16,991 nt of DNA from an uncultured Helicobacteraceae bacterium (GCA_937973585.1 CALJKN010000027.1:1-16991), one strand, 5' to 3'. Counted from the first letter of the stretch, positions 7,393 through 15,259 are shown. The notes: generated by a model not told the origin, from the letters alone. Translations and numbers: made by a program.

Positions 7393-9180
7393 GTGTGTGG
7401 GATTTTCGGCATTGTCGGCTCCTATGACGAGCAGGCGGCAAAAAAATCGTTAGACCTCCTCTCTCCTAGAGGGAGAGACGGGTTTGGATTTGAGGCCTCC
7501 GGCGGTTATTTTTTTGGGCAGACCCGTCTGGCTGTTATGGATATAGATCTCCCCTCCGGCCCTTTTTGTGATGATGGGCATATTCTTACTTTTAACGGCG
7601 AAATATACAACTACAAAGCACTAGCCGAAAATCTAAATATTAGACCCCCGTTTTGCGAGGGCGATGTCATCCTTGCCGGACTCAAAAAAGAGGGGATCTC
7701 TTTTTTAAAAAAACCGAGAGGGATGTTTGCTATCTCTTATTTTGACGGGCAAAAACTGTTTTTGGCAAGAGATGATATAGGGAAAAAACCGCTTTTTTAC
7801 ACCATTCAAAACAACACCCTGATATTTGCCTCTGAGATAAAATCGATACTGGGGCATATACATAAAACCAAAATATCCAAAGAGGGATTAAACGGGTATT
7901 TCGGCTTTATGTCTACTGTTGCCCCGTATACTATTTACGAGGGTATACTTAAGCTCTCTCCCGGCGAATATTTAGAATTTGACGGTAGAGATACGAGATT
8001 GGTGCGTTTTTCATCCGTATTGGAGCCTATTTACGATGGCGGAGATGAGTCTTATTGCAAAGAAAAAACGAGAGAGCGCTTTTTTGAGGGGGTGGGCCTA
8101 AGGCTTTGCGGCGACGTAGAGATAGGCTCCCTGCTCTCCGGCGGGATGGATAGCGCCCTTGTCCTTGCGGTGGCCTCAAAGGTTTTCGGGAAAAAACTAA
8201 AGACGTTTACGGTCGGATACGGCGGCTATGACGGATACGACGAGAGAGGGGCGGCGGCGGAGAGTTCAAAACTACTGAGCTCCGAGCACTATGAGTTTGA
8301 GTTTGGCAAAGAGGATTTTTTTGCCTCTCTCGATAGATTTATAGAGTATATGGATGAGCCTCTAAACGACCCTGCCGCTTTGCCGCTTGATTTTTTGACG
8401 GCTCAAATCCGCAAAATCGGGATTAAATGCGTTTTAAGCGGGGAGGGGAGCGACGAGCAATACTACGGATACCGCAAATACGTCGAATACGCAAAATTTG
8501 AAGCGCTAGATGCTACTCCCCATAAAGGTTGGCTAAAAAACTATTTTGAGTCGCATATCGCCTACAACAAAGAGTGGGAGTGGTTTTTGAGGGCTTTTAG
8601 GGGGGAGCCTGTTTATAGGGGGTACGGGGAGAACTTTTTGGATTCACAAAGGGATAGATTGTTTGGCGGCGAACATATACCCTCTATCTCTTTGTTGTCG
8701 CAAGTTCTAAGTGAGTTTAGTGACGGCGGAGGCGGTGATTATTGGCGGTGGGCTTCGTTTGTAGATTTTAGGACGTGGCTTGCGGAGACGCTTTTGCACA
8801 AGGTTGATAGAGTTTCGATGCACAACGGGGTTGAGGTTCGGGCTCCGTTTTTGGACAGAGAGTTTGTCTCTCATTCACTCTCCGTGCCGAGCGGCTTTAA
8901 AATTCCCACCTCTCCCAAATCGTACCTCAAGGAGACGTTTGCCGATATACTCCCGTCCCAAATAGCAAACAGGGACAAAAAAGGGTTTAGCTATCCGTAT
9001 ATGCAGTGGCTAAAAGAGGACGGCTCTTTGGAGGTGATCCGAAAAGTGTCCGAGGAGAGCGGGCTTTTTGATAGGGCAAATATCGAATTTTATATGAAAC
9101 CGAGAAAAGACAAGGGGTTTCGGCATCACCTATGGGGGCTTTATATTTTTAGCAGATGGTTTGATAGGAGATTTTTATAA
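7393..9180 (+). CDS. asnB: Asparagine synthase-like glutamine amidotransferase
   Basis: This 595-residue class II amidotransferase has an N-terminal Ntn glutaminase domain and a C-terminal ATP-pyrophosphatase synthase domain. Cys2, exposed after Met removal, is the nucleophile (MCGIFGIVGS). Arg45, Asn68-Gly-Glu70 (FNGEIYNY) and Asp91 are in the expected glutamine-binding places. SGGMDS at residues 249-254 is the ATP pyrophosphatase P-loop, and GEGSDEQYYGYRKY is the usual later motif. The common HRGPDG signature is altered to SPRGRDG at about residues 24-30. Translation starts at GTG 7393, directly abutting the DUF354 stop. In polysaccharide loci such proteins (for example WbpS-like ones) amidate uronic acids instead of making asparagine; that is the favoured inference, although true asparagine synthase cannot be excluded. 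It is the last gene of the cluster. Confidence 0.9.
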   Translation: MCGIFGIVGSYDEQAAKKSLDLLSPRGRDGFGFEASGGYFFGQTRLAVMDIDLPSGPFCDDGHILTFNGEIYNYKALAENLNIRPPFCEGDVILAGLKKEGISFLKKPRGMFAISYFDGQKLFLARDDIGKKPLFYTIQNNTLIFASEIKSILGHIHKTKISKEGLNGYFGFMSTVAPYTIYEGILKLSPGEYLEFDGRDTRLVRFSSVLEPIYDGGDESYCKEKTRERFFEGVGLRLCGDVEIGSLLSGGMDSALVLAVASKVFGKKLKTFTVGYGGYDGYDERGAAAESSKLLSSEHYEFEFGKEDFFASLDRFIEYMDEPLNDPAALPLDFLTAQIRKIGIKCVLSGEGSDEQYYGYRKYVEYAKFEALDATPHKGWLKNYFESHIAYNKEWEWFLRAFRGEPVYRGYGENFLDSQRDRLFGGEHIPSISLLSQVLSEFSDGGGGDYWRWASFVDFRTWLAETLLHKVDRVSMHNGVEVRAPFLDREFVSHSLSVPSGFKIPTSPKSYLKETFADILPSQIANRDKKGFSYPYMQWLKEDGSLEVIRKVSEESGLFDRANIEFYMKPRKDKGFRHHLWGLYIFSRWFDRRFL

Positions 9181-9184
9181 TTGA

Positions 9185-9294
9185 ACCATCTGATTAATTC
9201 TCACATTTTGAGCTAAGCCCAAAATGAGGTCTTCAGCAGACGGCTCTCGCAACTAGTTGCTCTTTTGAGACCTCTATTTAATCAGAGGTCTCAA
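9185..9294 (+). other. Nested complementary segments, possible structured RNA or attenuator
   Basis: This noncoding stretch after asnB is dense in inverted repeats. TCTGATTAA (9189-9197) can pair with TTAATCAGA (9278-9286). CATTTTG (9203-9209) pairs with CAAAATG just downstream. GCAACTAGTTGC (9249-9260) is a perfect palindrome. GAGGTCT occurs at 9226-9232 and again at 9285-9291, with its complement AGACCTC at 9268-9274 between them, so two mutually exclusive hairpins are possible. No known riboswitch or RNA family was recognised. It may be a 3' untranslated region of the cluster, a small RNA, or a decayed repeat. Confidence 0.4.
9265..9294 (+). terminator. Probable intrinsic terminator after asnB
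   Basis: A perfect 11-bp stem joins TTGAGACCTCT (9265-9275) and AGAGGTCTCAA (9284-9294) through an 8-base loop. It is followed by TCTTT, then an A-run. The T-tract is short, so termination may be weak, but the position at the end of a ten-gene same-strand cluster and ahead of an unrelated chemoreceptor gene suits a terminator. Confidence 0.5.
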
Positions 9295-9300
9295 TCTTTA

Positions 9301-9448
9301 AAAAAAATGTTTAGAATCGTAACATGATAAAATAGTGTCACTACACAAGTAAAAGCAGACTTTACCCTCAAAACTTCAAGCATTAATTTAGCAGATACTT
9401 CAAATACAATGAAAATTAGTTATTAAATTGTAATAAATAGGAGATTAC
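9301..9448 (+). promoter_or_regulatory. Leader and probable promoter region of chemoreceptor 1
   Basis: This A/T-rich stretch has no gene. TGATAAAAT at 9325-9333 is a possible -10 element for the housekeeping sigma factor, without a convincing -35. Just before the gene, TTATTA (9420-9425) and TAATAA (9431-9436) form a small dyad. The ribosome site AGGAG (9439-9443), five bases before TTG 9449, decides that start. No sigma-54 or clear FliA-type promoter was seen. Confidence 0.35.
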
Positions 9449-11053
9449 TTGCTAAAAAATATAACAATTAAACTCAGGCTAACGATTGTGCTCTGCCTTG
9501 TAGCCTTTTCACTCATAGTGACCGGATTTATCGGGGTTGTCAAATCTGCGTCGGTGCAGGATGGTTTTGATAAGTATAGATACTCATGCGAACTAAAAGA
9601 GTTGGGCGGCGCTATGCTCTCGGACGGTTTGCAGTGCGGGCAGGCCGCCAGAAACGTATTTATAGACCCAAACGATAAAAAAGCAAAAGAGAATCTGGCG
9701 GATGCGATAAAAAAGTTTGAAGAGCATGCGGCAAAGCTAAAAAAACTTGACCAAACAGGGTATGACTCTATCTATAATGAGTTGGATAGGTTTTTGGGTC
9801 ATACCTCTGTGCTTTTGGAGATGGCCGACAAAAACGAAACTATAGATATCGCCTCCATAAAACAAAACACTTCGCTGTGGAGGGAGGTAAAAGAGAAGAT
9901 ACTGAAACTAAAAGAGGTGCAGACAAAATCTCAAAAGAGCGAGGAGGAGACGATTGTATCTCTGATATCTTTTATGAAAAATACGTCCATCGCAACAGCC
10001 GCATTGTCGTTTTTGGCGGTATCTGTAGTTCTTTATTTTATACAACGCTCAATACTAACGTCGATAAAAATGTTAAAAGAGGTGTCGTCGATGGCGGATG
10101 AGTTATCGCACGGCGGGGGTGACCTGACGAGGCGGATAACGGTGTACGGCTCCGATGAGTTGTCGGATGTCGGAATTAGTATCAACAAGTTTATAGATGC
10201 AACCCAAAAAATAGTCCAAAACGCAAAGGTTTTTGCCGAAGAGAATGCATCGGTGTCGATAGAGCTATCCCAAACGGCGGCAAATATCGGAAAAAGGGCA
10301 GAGGACGAGGCCGCTACCGTCGGCAGTGCCTATACTGGGGCAACCGCTATCATAGGAGAGATAGGTCTCTTCGTATCAAAAGCGGAAGCGGCAAAAAACA
10401 ATATATCGTCGGCAAACAATGTTTTATCTGACACCAAAAAAGAGCTTTCCGGTATGATAGGTACTATTGCTAGAAGCGTAGAGATGCAGACGGAGTTTTC
10501 AGATAGATTGCAGGTTTTGACAAAAGATGCAGAACAGATCAAAGAGGTGTTATCGGTTATCGGAGATATAGCAGATCAGACCAATCTGCTGGCTCTAAAT
10601 GCGGCTATAGAGGCGGCAAGGGCAGGAGAGCACGGCAGGGGGTTTGCGGTCGTAGCCGATGAGGTGCGAAAACTGGCCGAGCGAACCCAAAAGAGTCTAT
10701 CGGAGACGAACAACACCATCAACGCTATAGTCGGAGCAATAGACGAGGCAACGGAGCAGATGGGGAAAAATGTTGACGAGATCAAAGCTTTAGGGGAGGG
10801 TTCCGTCGGTGTCGGCAAAAGCATAGACGGTAGCGTGGAAGCCATGCAAAGCGCTATCGGTATTGTCGATGAGTTGTTTGAGGTCTCATATAAAAATGCA
10901 AACGACGCAAGGATGATCACCTCAAATCTATCACAGATAAACGATATGGCGATATCAAATGCAAGAAGCGTAGAGGAGATAGCCGCCGCATCATCCCATG
11001 TAAAAGGGCTAGCCGAGAGACTCAGGCTCTTTTTGGATGGGTATAGGGCGTAG
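9449..11053 (+). CDS. Methyl-accepting chemotaxis protein (4HB-type sensor, HAMP, MA domain)
   Basis: This 534-residue transmembrane chemoreceptor would signal to CheA/CheW. Membrane helix 1 is at about residues 11-31. A helical periplasmic sensor of about 150 residues follows and contains DGLQCGQAARNVFIDP, a segment seen in four-helix-bundle sensors. Helix 2 is at about 181-198. The HAMP domain covers roughly 199-253 (GGGDLTRRITVYGSDELSDV). The signalling hairpin carries the conserved tip IADQTNLLALNAAIEAARAG then EHGRGFAVVADEVRKLAERT at residues 374-413. It ends LFLDGYRA with no NWETF-like tether for CheR/CheB. TTG 9449 is supported by AGGAG. The ligand is unknown. A second receptor with the same tip start lies at the right edge of the window. 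Confidence 0.95.
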   Translation: MLKNITIKLRLTIVLCLVAFSLIVTGFIGVVKSASVQDGFDKYRYSCELKELGGAMLSDGLQCGQAARNVFIDPNDKKAKENLADAIKKFEEHAAKLKKLDQTGYDSIYNELDRFLGHTSVLLEMADKNETIDIASIKQNTSLWREVKEKILKLKEVQTKSQKSEEETIVSLISFMKNTSIATAALSFLAVSVVLYFIQRSILTSIKMLKEVSSMADELSHGGGDLTRRITVYGSDELSDVGISINKFIDATQKIVQNAKVFAEENASVSIELSQTAANIGKRAEDEAATVGSAYTGATAIIGEIGLFVSKAEAAKNNISSANNVLSDTKKELSGMIGTIARSVEMQTEFSDRLQVLTKDAEQIKEVLSVIGDIADQTNLLALNAAIEAARAGEHGRGFAVVADEVRKLAERTQKSLSETNNTINAIVGAIDEATEQMGKNVDEIKALGEGSVGVGKSIDGSVEAMQSAIGIVDELFEVSYKNANDARMITSNLSQINDMAISNARSVEEIAAASSHVKGLAERLRLFLDGYRA

Positions 11054-11068
11054 CTAACGCAAAAATAG

Positions 11069-11409
11069 GCTGGTTTGGTTATAAATATTGGTGCAAGTTC
11101 AAAAGTAGCTACGCTCTCTGCCGGAAAGCTTTATTTTAGAGACGATACCGCAAAGACAAACGATGATGCAGGTGCAAAAACATTGTGGGGCAAAAATCTG
11201 GACGGAAGTGAAGATATGTCTTTTACCGGACAAAGCGGCGTAAAAGCCTATCCGGAAGGTGAGTACAGTGCCGAGACTGGATATTTGGAAAATACGGACA
11301 CAAGGTAGGGCTGTTTATTGATGGAGCTAGAGGGTACGCCGAGAGAGTAGTATCCGATAATTCAGATGTAAAAACCAGATTCTTATGGCAAGCGGGGTTG
11401 GGGTTTTAG
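11069..11409 (+). pseudogene. Frameshifted remnant of an outer-membrane beta-barrel (autotransporter-like C-terminus)
   Basis: Two reading frames together resemble the end of an outer-membrane barrel. One frame is open from 11069 to the stop at about 11308 and reads GKLYFRDDT then GEYSAETGY. The other, from about 11281 to TAG 11407, reads GKYGHKVGLFIDGARGYAER and ends FLWQAGLGF. Alternating hydrophobic and polar residues and a terminal Phe are the usual C-terminal signal of BAM-assembled barrels. Adding one T to the TTT run at 11284-11286 would join the frames as GYFGKYGHKV. No start codon with a ribosome site and no passenger domain are present; the fragment starts right after the chemoreceptor stop. 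It is best read as the tail left by deletion or recombination. The autotransporter assignment is by eye and moderate. Confidence 0.55.
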
Positions 11410-13919
11410 AGATAAATCTCAAACCTTGCACCTTTGTCGGTGTTTGAGGCTTTGATGTTGCCGCCAAATTTCTCTTTTACGATCAATTTCACCAGATAAA
11501 GGCCGATTCCGGTTCCTCCGGAGTCTGTTTTGGTGGTAAACCTATAGTCAAATATCCGATCAATCACATCGGTCTCTATCCCGCCACCGTTATCCTCTAT
11601 GCTCAAAACGATCGATTCTTTTGTGGTGTGCGCCGCAACCGTAAACACAGGATTTTTGATGTTTCTGCTTTTAAAAATATCTTTTGAGTTGCTTGCCATG
11701 CTGAGGATGATATTTTGAAATGAGTTTTTTGATCCGGTTATGGTGAGCGATTCGTCTATATCGACAACTATTTCGACGTTTAAACCGGAGAAAATTCCTT
11801 GCAAGATACCGGACATCTCATTTGCTGCATTTTGTAGTCCAAACTCTTGGGTCGGTTGATTCGGGTTTAGGAATTCCCTTGTATTTTCAAGTGTCTTTAG
11901 TAAAAAACCAATCCTTTCCGATACTATATTTTTTGACTCGTCAAGCAGTTTTTTATTGAGTTCTCCGTATTCGTATGACATGAGCAGATCGGTAAATATT
12001 AGACTGATGCTAGACAGAGGTTGCTTCCACTGATGAGCCGTTATGTCGATTAGCTCACCCATTTGGGCATTTTTGGATTGTGCAACAAGGAGTTTTTCCT
12101 GTATTGCCATTTTTTCCGCCTCTTCACCGATCTTTCTCTTTAACGACAAATTTCTATAATAAAGAGCCGCAATAACAAGTAGTCCCCCTCCAAGCCATTT
12201 GAGTGCCGTAAAATAGTCCAACCCCTCTTTTATTACGACACTAAACCAGTGGTTGAATATAGCATCTTTTTGTTGTTTGGAGATTGACTTTAGCCCCTTT
12301 TCTATTATATCCGACAATATCGGCTCATCATTTCTGACAGCAGCAGAGAGCCTGAATTCGTCGTCTAGTTTGCCGGAAACTTTTAGGCCGCTCCACCCCT
12401 CTTTTGAGAGCGAGTAGCTGATACACGCCAAAGCGTCTATGTATCCAAATATCTCCCCCTTTAGGGTCTTTTCGAGGCCGTCGTTTCTATCTTTTACCTC
12501 GATCAGTCTGATATCGGGATATTTTCTTTTTAGGGTCTCAACAATCGCATACCCTTTTACTATTCCTATCGGTTTGTCAAGTGCCGATAATGGATTTGGC
12601 AAAAAAGGTTGGTCTGCTTTTGTGACTAGACCGAGAGGAGAGGCAAAATACGGCTCTGTGAATGTTAGATACTTTTGCCTCTCTTTTGTTTCCATAGCAA
12701 ACGGAAGTATGTCGCATTTTCTGTTTTTTGCATTTTCTATCGTCTCCTCCCAACTGGATGTAGGTATTAGTTTTATCGGTATGTTTAGCTTGTTTGAAAT
12801 CTCTTTGAATATATCAGCCGATATACCTTCGTGTTTTCCGGTTTTTGTTATCCTCTCAAGCGGCAGCCAGTCCGGATCGACGCAGATTGTAAGGGTTTGT
12901 TTTTGCTTTAGATACTGCTTTTCTTTGTCCGTTAGCGATACGGTTTTTAAGCTTATAGCGTCCAGATAGTTTTCTAGTATAAACTCATCTAGGTTTTGCT
13001 TTCCGTTTTTCCCAGCCATCCCCAACTCGTCATATACATCCAGCATATGCCTGAGTCTCCACGGATACAGATATCCTATCTCTACCGTATCACTTTTTAT
13101 TAGTTTTTGCATCTGCTTTGCTTCAAATAGTAGCTGCTCTTTTGTTTTGTTGGAGGTGTTGTATTTTTTTAGGATAATATCGACTATCTCTTCCGGATGC
13201 GATAGTGCATACTCCCACCCCTTTATGGATGCTTTTTTGAAGTTTAATACAAGCTCTGGATTCTCTTTTGCAAATTTTTTGCTTGTAAAAAGTATATCTC
13301 CGTAAAAGTCCACCCCGTTGTCTCTCGGACTAAACAGATTGTATTTGATGTTGTTTTTCTCCATAAAATACGGTTCGTCCGTAGTATAGACAGATATTGC
13401 GTCCACCTGTTTTTTGATTAGCGGCATCAAATCATGCGTGTGCGGTATCATGTTATCGGGATGCAGTTTTATTCCCCCTCTCCCCAAAAACCCCTCAAGC
13501 TCGGCAGAGCCGTCCTCAAGCATGATTTTTTTATTTTTCAGATTTTTGGGGTTGTCAAGGTTGATCCCCTTTAATGTCATTAGTGCAAGCGGAGAGTGCT
13601 GAAATATGGCTCCCAGAGCTACGATACCGTCACCTCTGTTGTATTTCAGCAGAAGCTCGCTTGTGTAGACCCCAAACTCCTTTTTTCCGTTTAATACGTC
13701 CAGATAAGGCTCTTTTGTGTTTTTTAGTTCCACAAGTGCTACGTTTAGCCCCGCATCTTTATAAAATCCTTTCTCTAAAGCGGCGTAGTATCCGGCAAAC
13801 TGAAACTGATGATTCCATTTTAATTGCAAAGATACGTTTTTTGTGTTTTGTTTTGCATCGGCATACAAAGAACCACATAGAAATAAAAAGATAATAAAAA
13901 ATATATCTCTTATTTTCAT
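11406..13919 (-). CDS. Sensor histidine kinase with tandem periplasmic binding domains (NMT1/THI5-like plus SBP_bac_3)
   Basis: This 837-residue membrane kinase begins with a signal peptide (residues 1 to about 20, ending SLYA). Residues about 28-310 are an NMT1/THI5-like domain (KWNHQFQFAGYYAALEKGFY). Residues about 335-560 are a family-3 solute-binding domain (ICVDPDWLPLERI, DILPFAMETKERQKYLTFTEPY). One membrane helix is at about 572-590, followed by a short coiled coil. The kinase core has the phosphoacceptor His629 (DITAHQWKQPLSSISL), an N-box around Asn744 (SMASNSKDI), EDNGGG (G1) at 775-780 and GGTGIGL (G2) at 801-807. No receiver domain and no partner response regulator are in the window. 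It overlaps the acetyltransferase gene upstream by 4 bp. NMT1 domains bind pyrimidine, sulfonate or similar small molecules; the true ligands are unknown. Confidence 0.93.
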   Translation of the reverse strand: MKIRDIFFIIFLFLCGSLYADAKQNTKNVSLQLKWNHQFQFAGYYAALEKGFYKDAGLNVALVELKNTKEPYLDVLNGKKEFGVYTSELLLKYNRGDGIVALGAIFQHSPLALMTLKGINLDNPKNLKNKKIMLEDGSAELEGFLGRGGIKLHPDNMIPHTHDLMPLIKKQVDAISVYTTDEPYFMEKNNIKYNLFSPRDNGVDFYGDILFTSKKFAKENPELVLNFKKASIKGWEYALSHPEEIVDIILKKYNTSNKTKEQLLFEAKQMQKLIKSDTVEIGYLYPWRLRHMLDVYDELGMAGKNGKQNLDEFILENYLDAISLKTVSLTDKEKQYLKQKQTLTICVDPDWLPLERITKTGKHEGISADIFKEISNKLNIPIKLIPTSSWEETIENAKNRKCDILPFAMETKERQKYLTFTEPYFASPLGLVTKADQPFLPNPLSALDKPIGIVKGYAIVETLKRKYPDIRLIEVKDRNDGLEKTLKGEIFGYIDALACISYSLSKEGWSGLKVSGKLDDEFRLSAAVRNDEPILSDIIEKGLKSISKQQKDAIFNHWFSVVIKEGLDYFTALKWLGGGLLVIAALYYRNLSLKRKIGEEAEKMAIQEKLLVAQSKNAQMGELIDITAHQWKQPLSSISLIFTDLLMSYEYGELNKKLLDESKNIVSERIGFLLKTLENTREFLNPNQPTQEFGLQNAANEMSGILQGIFSGLNVEIVVDIDESLTITGSKNSFQNIILSMASNSKDIFKSRNIKNPVFTVAAHTTKESIVLSIEDNGGGIETDVIDRIFDYRFTTKTDSGGTGIGLYLVKLIVKEKFGGNIKASNTDKGARFEIYL

Positions 13920-14701
13920 TTTATACTGTGCTTAATCCCAAAATGATCGGATAGCACCTCGGTGATTTCCGATTTGTCTAGTTTTTGCACTGTTTTTTGA
14001 CCGTTTTGTATTGTTTTTAGCTCGTCGCCTATGAGTATTTTTCTCCCGTCCGCCGTTTGGATGATTGCGATTAGCTTTTGGGTAAAAATAGTGTTTTTGG
14101 AGGTGGAGTTGAAATGGTTTGCCGGAATATAGTCCACCCATTCGGCGGGGAGGGTATCAAACCCGTACAAATCGGCAAACTCACCATCTATTTTGACAGA
14201 TAGGACGTACTCTTTTTTGTCGCTTCTAAGGGCGTATACGTCGTTATCCTGCACCGTCTCGCCGCCTAGTGAGCCGATATCTAGCGGGTGTCTGAGCCCA
14301 TACCCTCCAAACCCCAGATCGGTCAGGTATTTTGTATCGTCAGCTTTGACCGAGAGTATCATGTGGGTTTTCGGTCTTCTCTCTGTGTAGCCGTATCTGG
14401 GTCTTGCAAACAGCATATCATATTCAAAACCGATAGCCTCAAGAACAAGCGAAAAAAGGCCGTTTAGCTCATAGCAGTAGCCGCCCCGTCTGTTTTTTAC
14501 TATTTTTTCTACTATGTCGTTTGGGTCTAGCGATATTATTTTTCCGTTTTGTACGTCAATATTTTCAAAAGGGACGGATCTGGTTTGTGCCGTTGCAATC
14601 CCAAGTAGCGTTTCCCCGTCGTTTGAGACTTTGCCGGTGTAGCCTATTCTGTTTAGGTACTCGTCCAAATCAAAATTTTCGGCCTTTATTTTCGGCTTCA
14701 T
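13916..14701 (-). CDS. nat: Arylamine N-acetyltransferase
   Basis: The NAT family transfers acetyl from acetyl-CoA to arylamines, hydrazines or related amines through a cysteine thioester. The 261-residue length is standard. The Cys-His-Asp triad is visible: Cys76 in RRGGYCYELNGLF, His113 in KTHMIL, and Asp128 in TDLGFGG. The N-terminal half has the usual SVPFENIDV segment. The protein is cytoplasmic with no signal peptide. Its TGA overlaps the ATG of the sensor kinase in ATGA, so the two are translated together, which is an uncommon pairing. A 19-bp gap separates it from the cysteine-cluster gene upstream. The physiological substrate is not predictable from sequence. Confidence 0.95.
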   Translation of the reverse strand: MKPKIKAENFDLDEYLNRIGYTGKVSNDGETLLGIATAQTRSVPFENIDVQNGKIISLDPNDIVEKIVKNRRGGYCYELNGLFSLVLEAIGFEYDMLFARPRYGYTERRPKTHMILSVKADDTKYLTDLGFGGYGLRHPLDIGSLGGETVQDNDVYALRSDKKEYVLSVKIDGEFADLYGFDTLPAEWVDYIPANHFNSTSKNTIFTQKLIAIIQTADGRKILIGDELKTIQNGQKTVQKLDKSEITEVLSDHFGIKHSIK

Positions 14702-14720
14702 TTTTTATACCCCCTTGCGC

Positions 14721-15257
14721 TCATAAAAATTTTAGAGACTCACCGTGCATTTGCAGGTATTCATTATCGGCTCTTTTTGAGCCGAAGATCTCGTATCCGG
14801 CGTAGTAGCCTATGCTTTTTAGGTCGTTTTGTATAGAGTCTAAAAACTCAACCGTTTTTGCGTATTTGTCGCCAAATCCCACGAGTCTCTCGGAGCGGTT
14901 TTTTTGTGAAATTTCCGTTTCATCCGCCAAAAACTCACCGACATCACCGACGGAGGGACAGTTATCGTCTATCATTATTTTATCAAAATACGGTGTTAAA
15001 GGGTAAATGCGGCACGAAGGGGGTCTATCGTCGTATATGGTGCAGACCCCGTTTTGTAGGTATCTGCACCCGTTTTCGCCAAGCAGGATAACGGCTCGAA
15101 GCTCGTTTGAGATTTTTGTAAAAACTATCGGAAAAAATCTATAGACAAACCGAAAATCATCCAATATTAGCGGGATAAACAAAAAGCGACAACACGCATC
15201 GCACCCGTCGCATCCCGCAAATCTATATGTTTTTTTGGCCTCTATCTGCTTAAACAG
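14721..15257 (-). CDS. YkgJ-family cysteine-cluster protein, probable CTG start
   Basis: The product is a small soluble protein of about 178 residues. It has an N-terminal cysteine cluster (GCDGCDACCR at about residues 16-25), then GCRYLQNGVCTIYDDRPPSC and DNCPSV, the YkgJ/CxxCxxCC family pattern thought to bind zinc or an iron-sulfur cluster. A TTG at 15182 would start the protein after the first cluster and lose four essential-looking cysteines. The frame is open upstream to a stop at 15290-15288 but contains no ATG, GTG or TTG. CTG at 15257 lies 7 bases after GGGAG and gives FKQIEAKKTYRFAGCDGC, a plausible N-terminus, so it is chosen. It follows the VOC gene by 2 bp in the same operon. Biochemical role is unknown. 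Confidence 0.75.
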   Translation of the reverse strand: MFKQIEAKKTYRFAGCDGCDACCRFLFIPLILDDFRFVYRFFPIVFTKISNELRAVILLGENGCRYLQNGVCTIYDDRPPSCRIYPLTPYFDKIMIDDNCPSVGDVGEFLADETEISQKNRSERLVGFGDKYAKTVEFLDSIQNDLKSIGYYAGYEIFGSKRADNEYLQMHGESLKFL

Positions 15258-15259
15258 TC

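Noticed and set aside
9201..9294. Terminal inverted repeats of an insertion sequence or a CRISPR repeat.
   Set aside because: There is no transposase, target duplication, regular repeat spacing or spacer set; the segments read as hairpins within one short region.
11075..11308. An intact 77-residue small gene after the chemoreceptor.
   Set aside because: No ribosome site is seen, and the sequence joins the barrel C-terminus in the next frame; a remnant explains it better.
12439..12969. A 176-codon open frame on the + strand inside the kinase gene.
   Set aside because: It is antisense to a domain with clear SBP_bac_3 motifs, has no family-like sequence and no ribosome site; it is a shadow frame.
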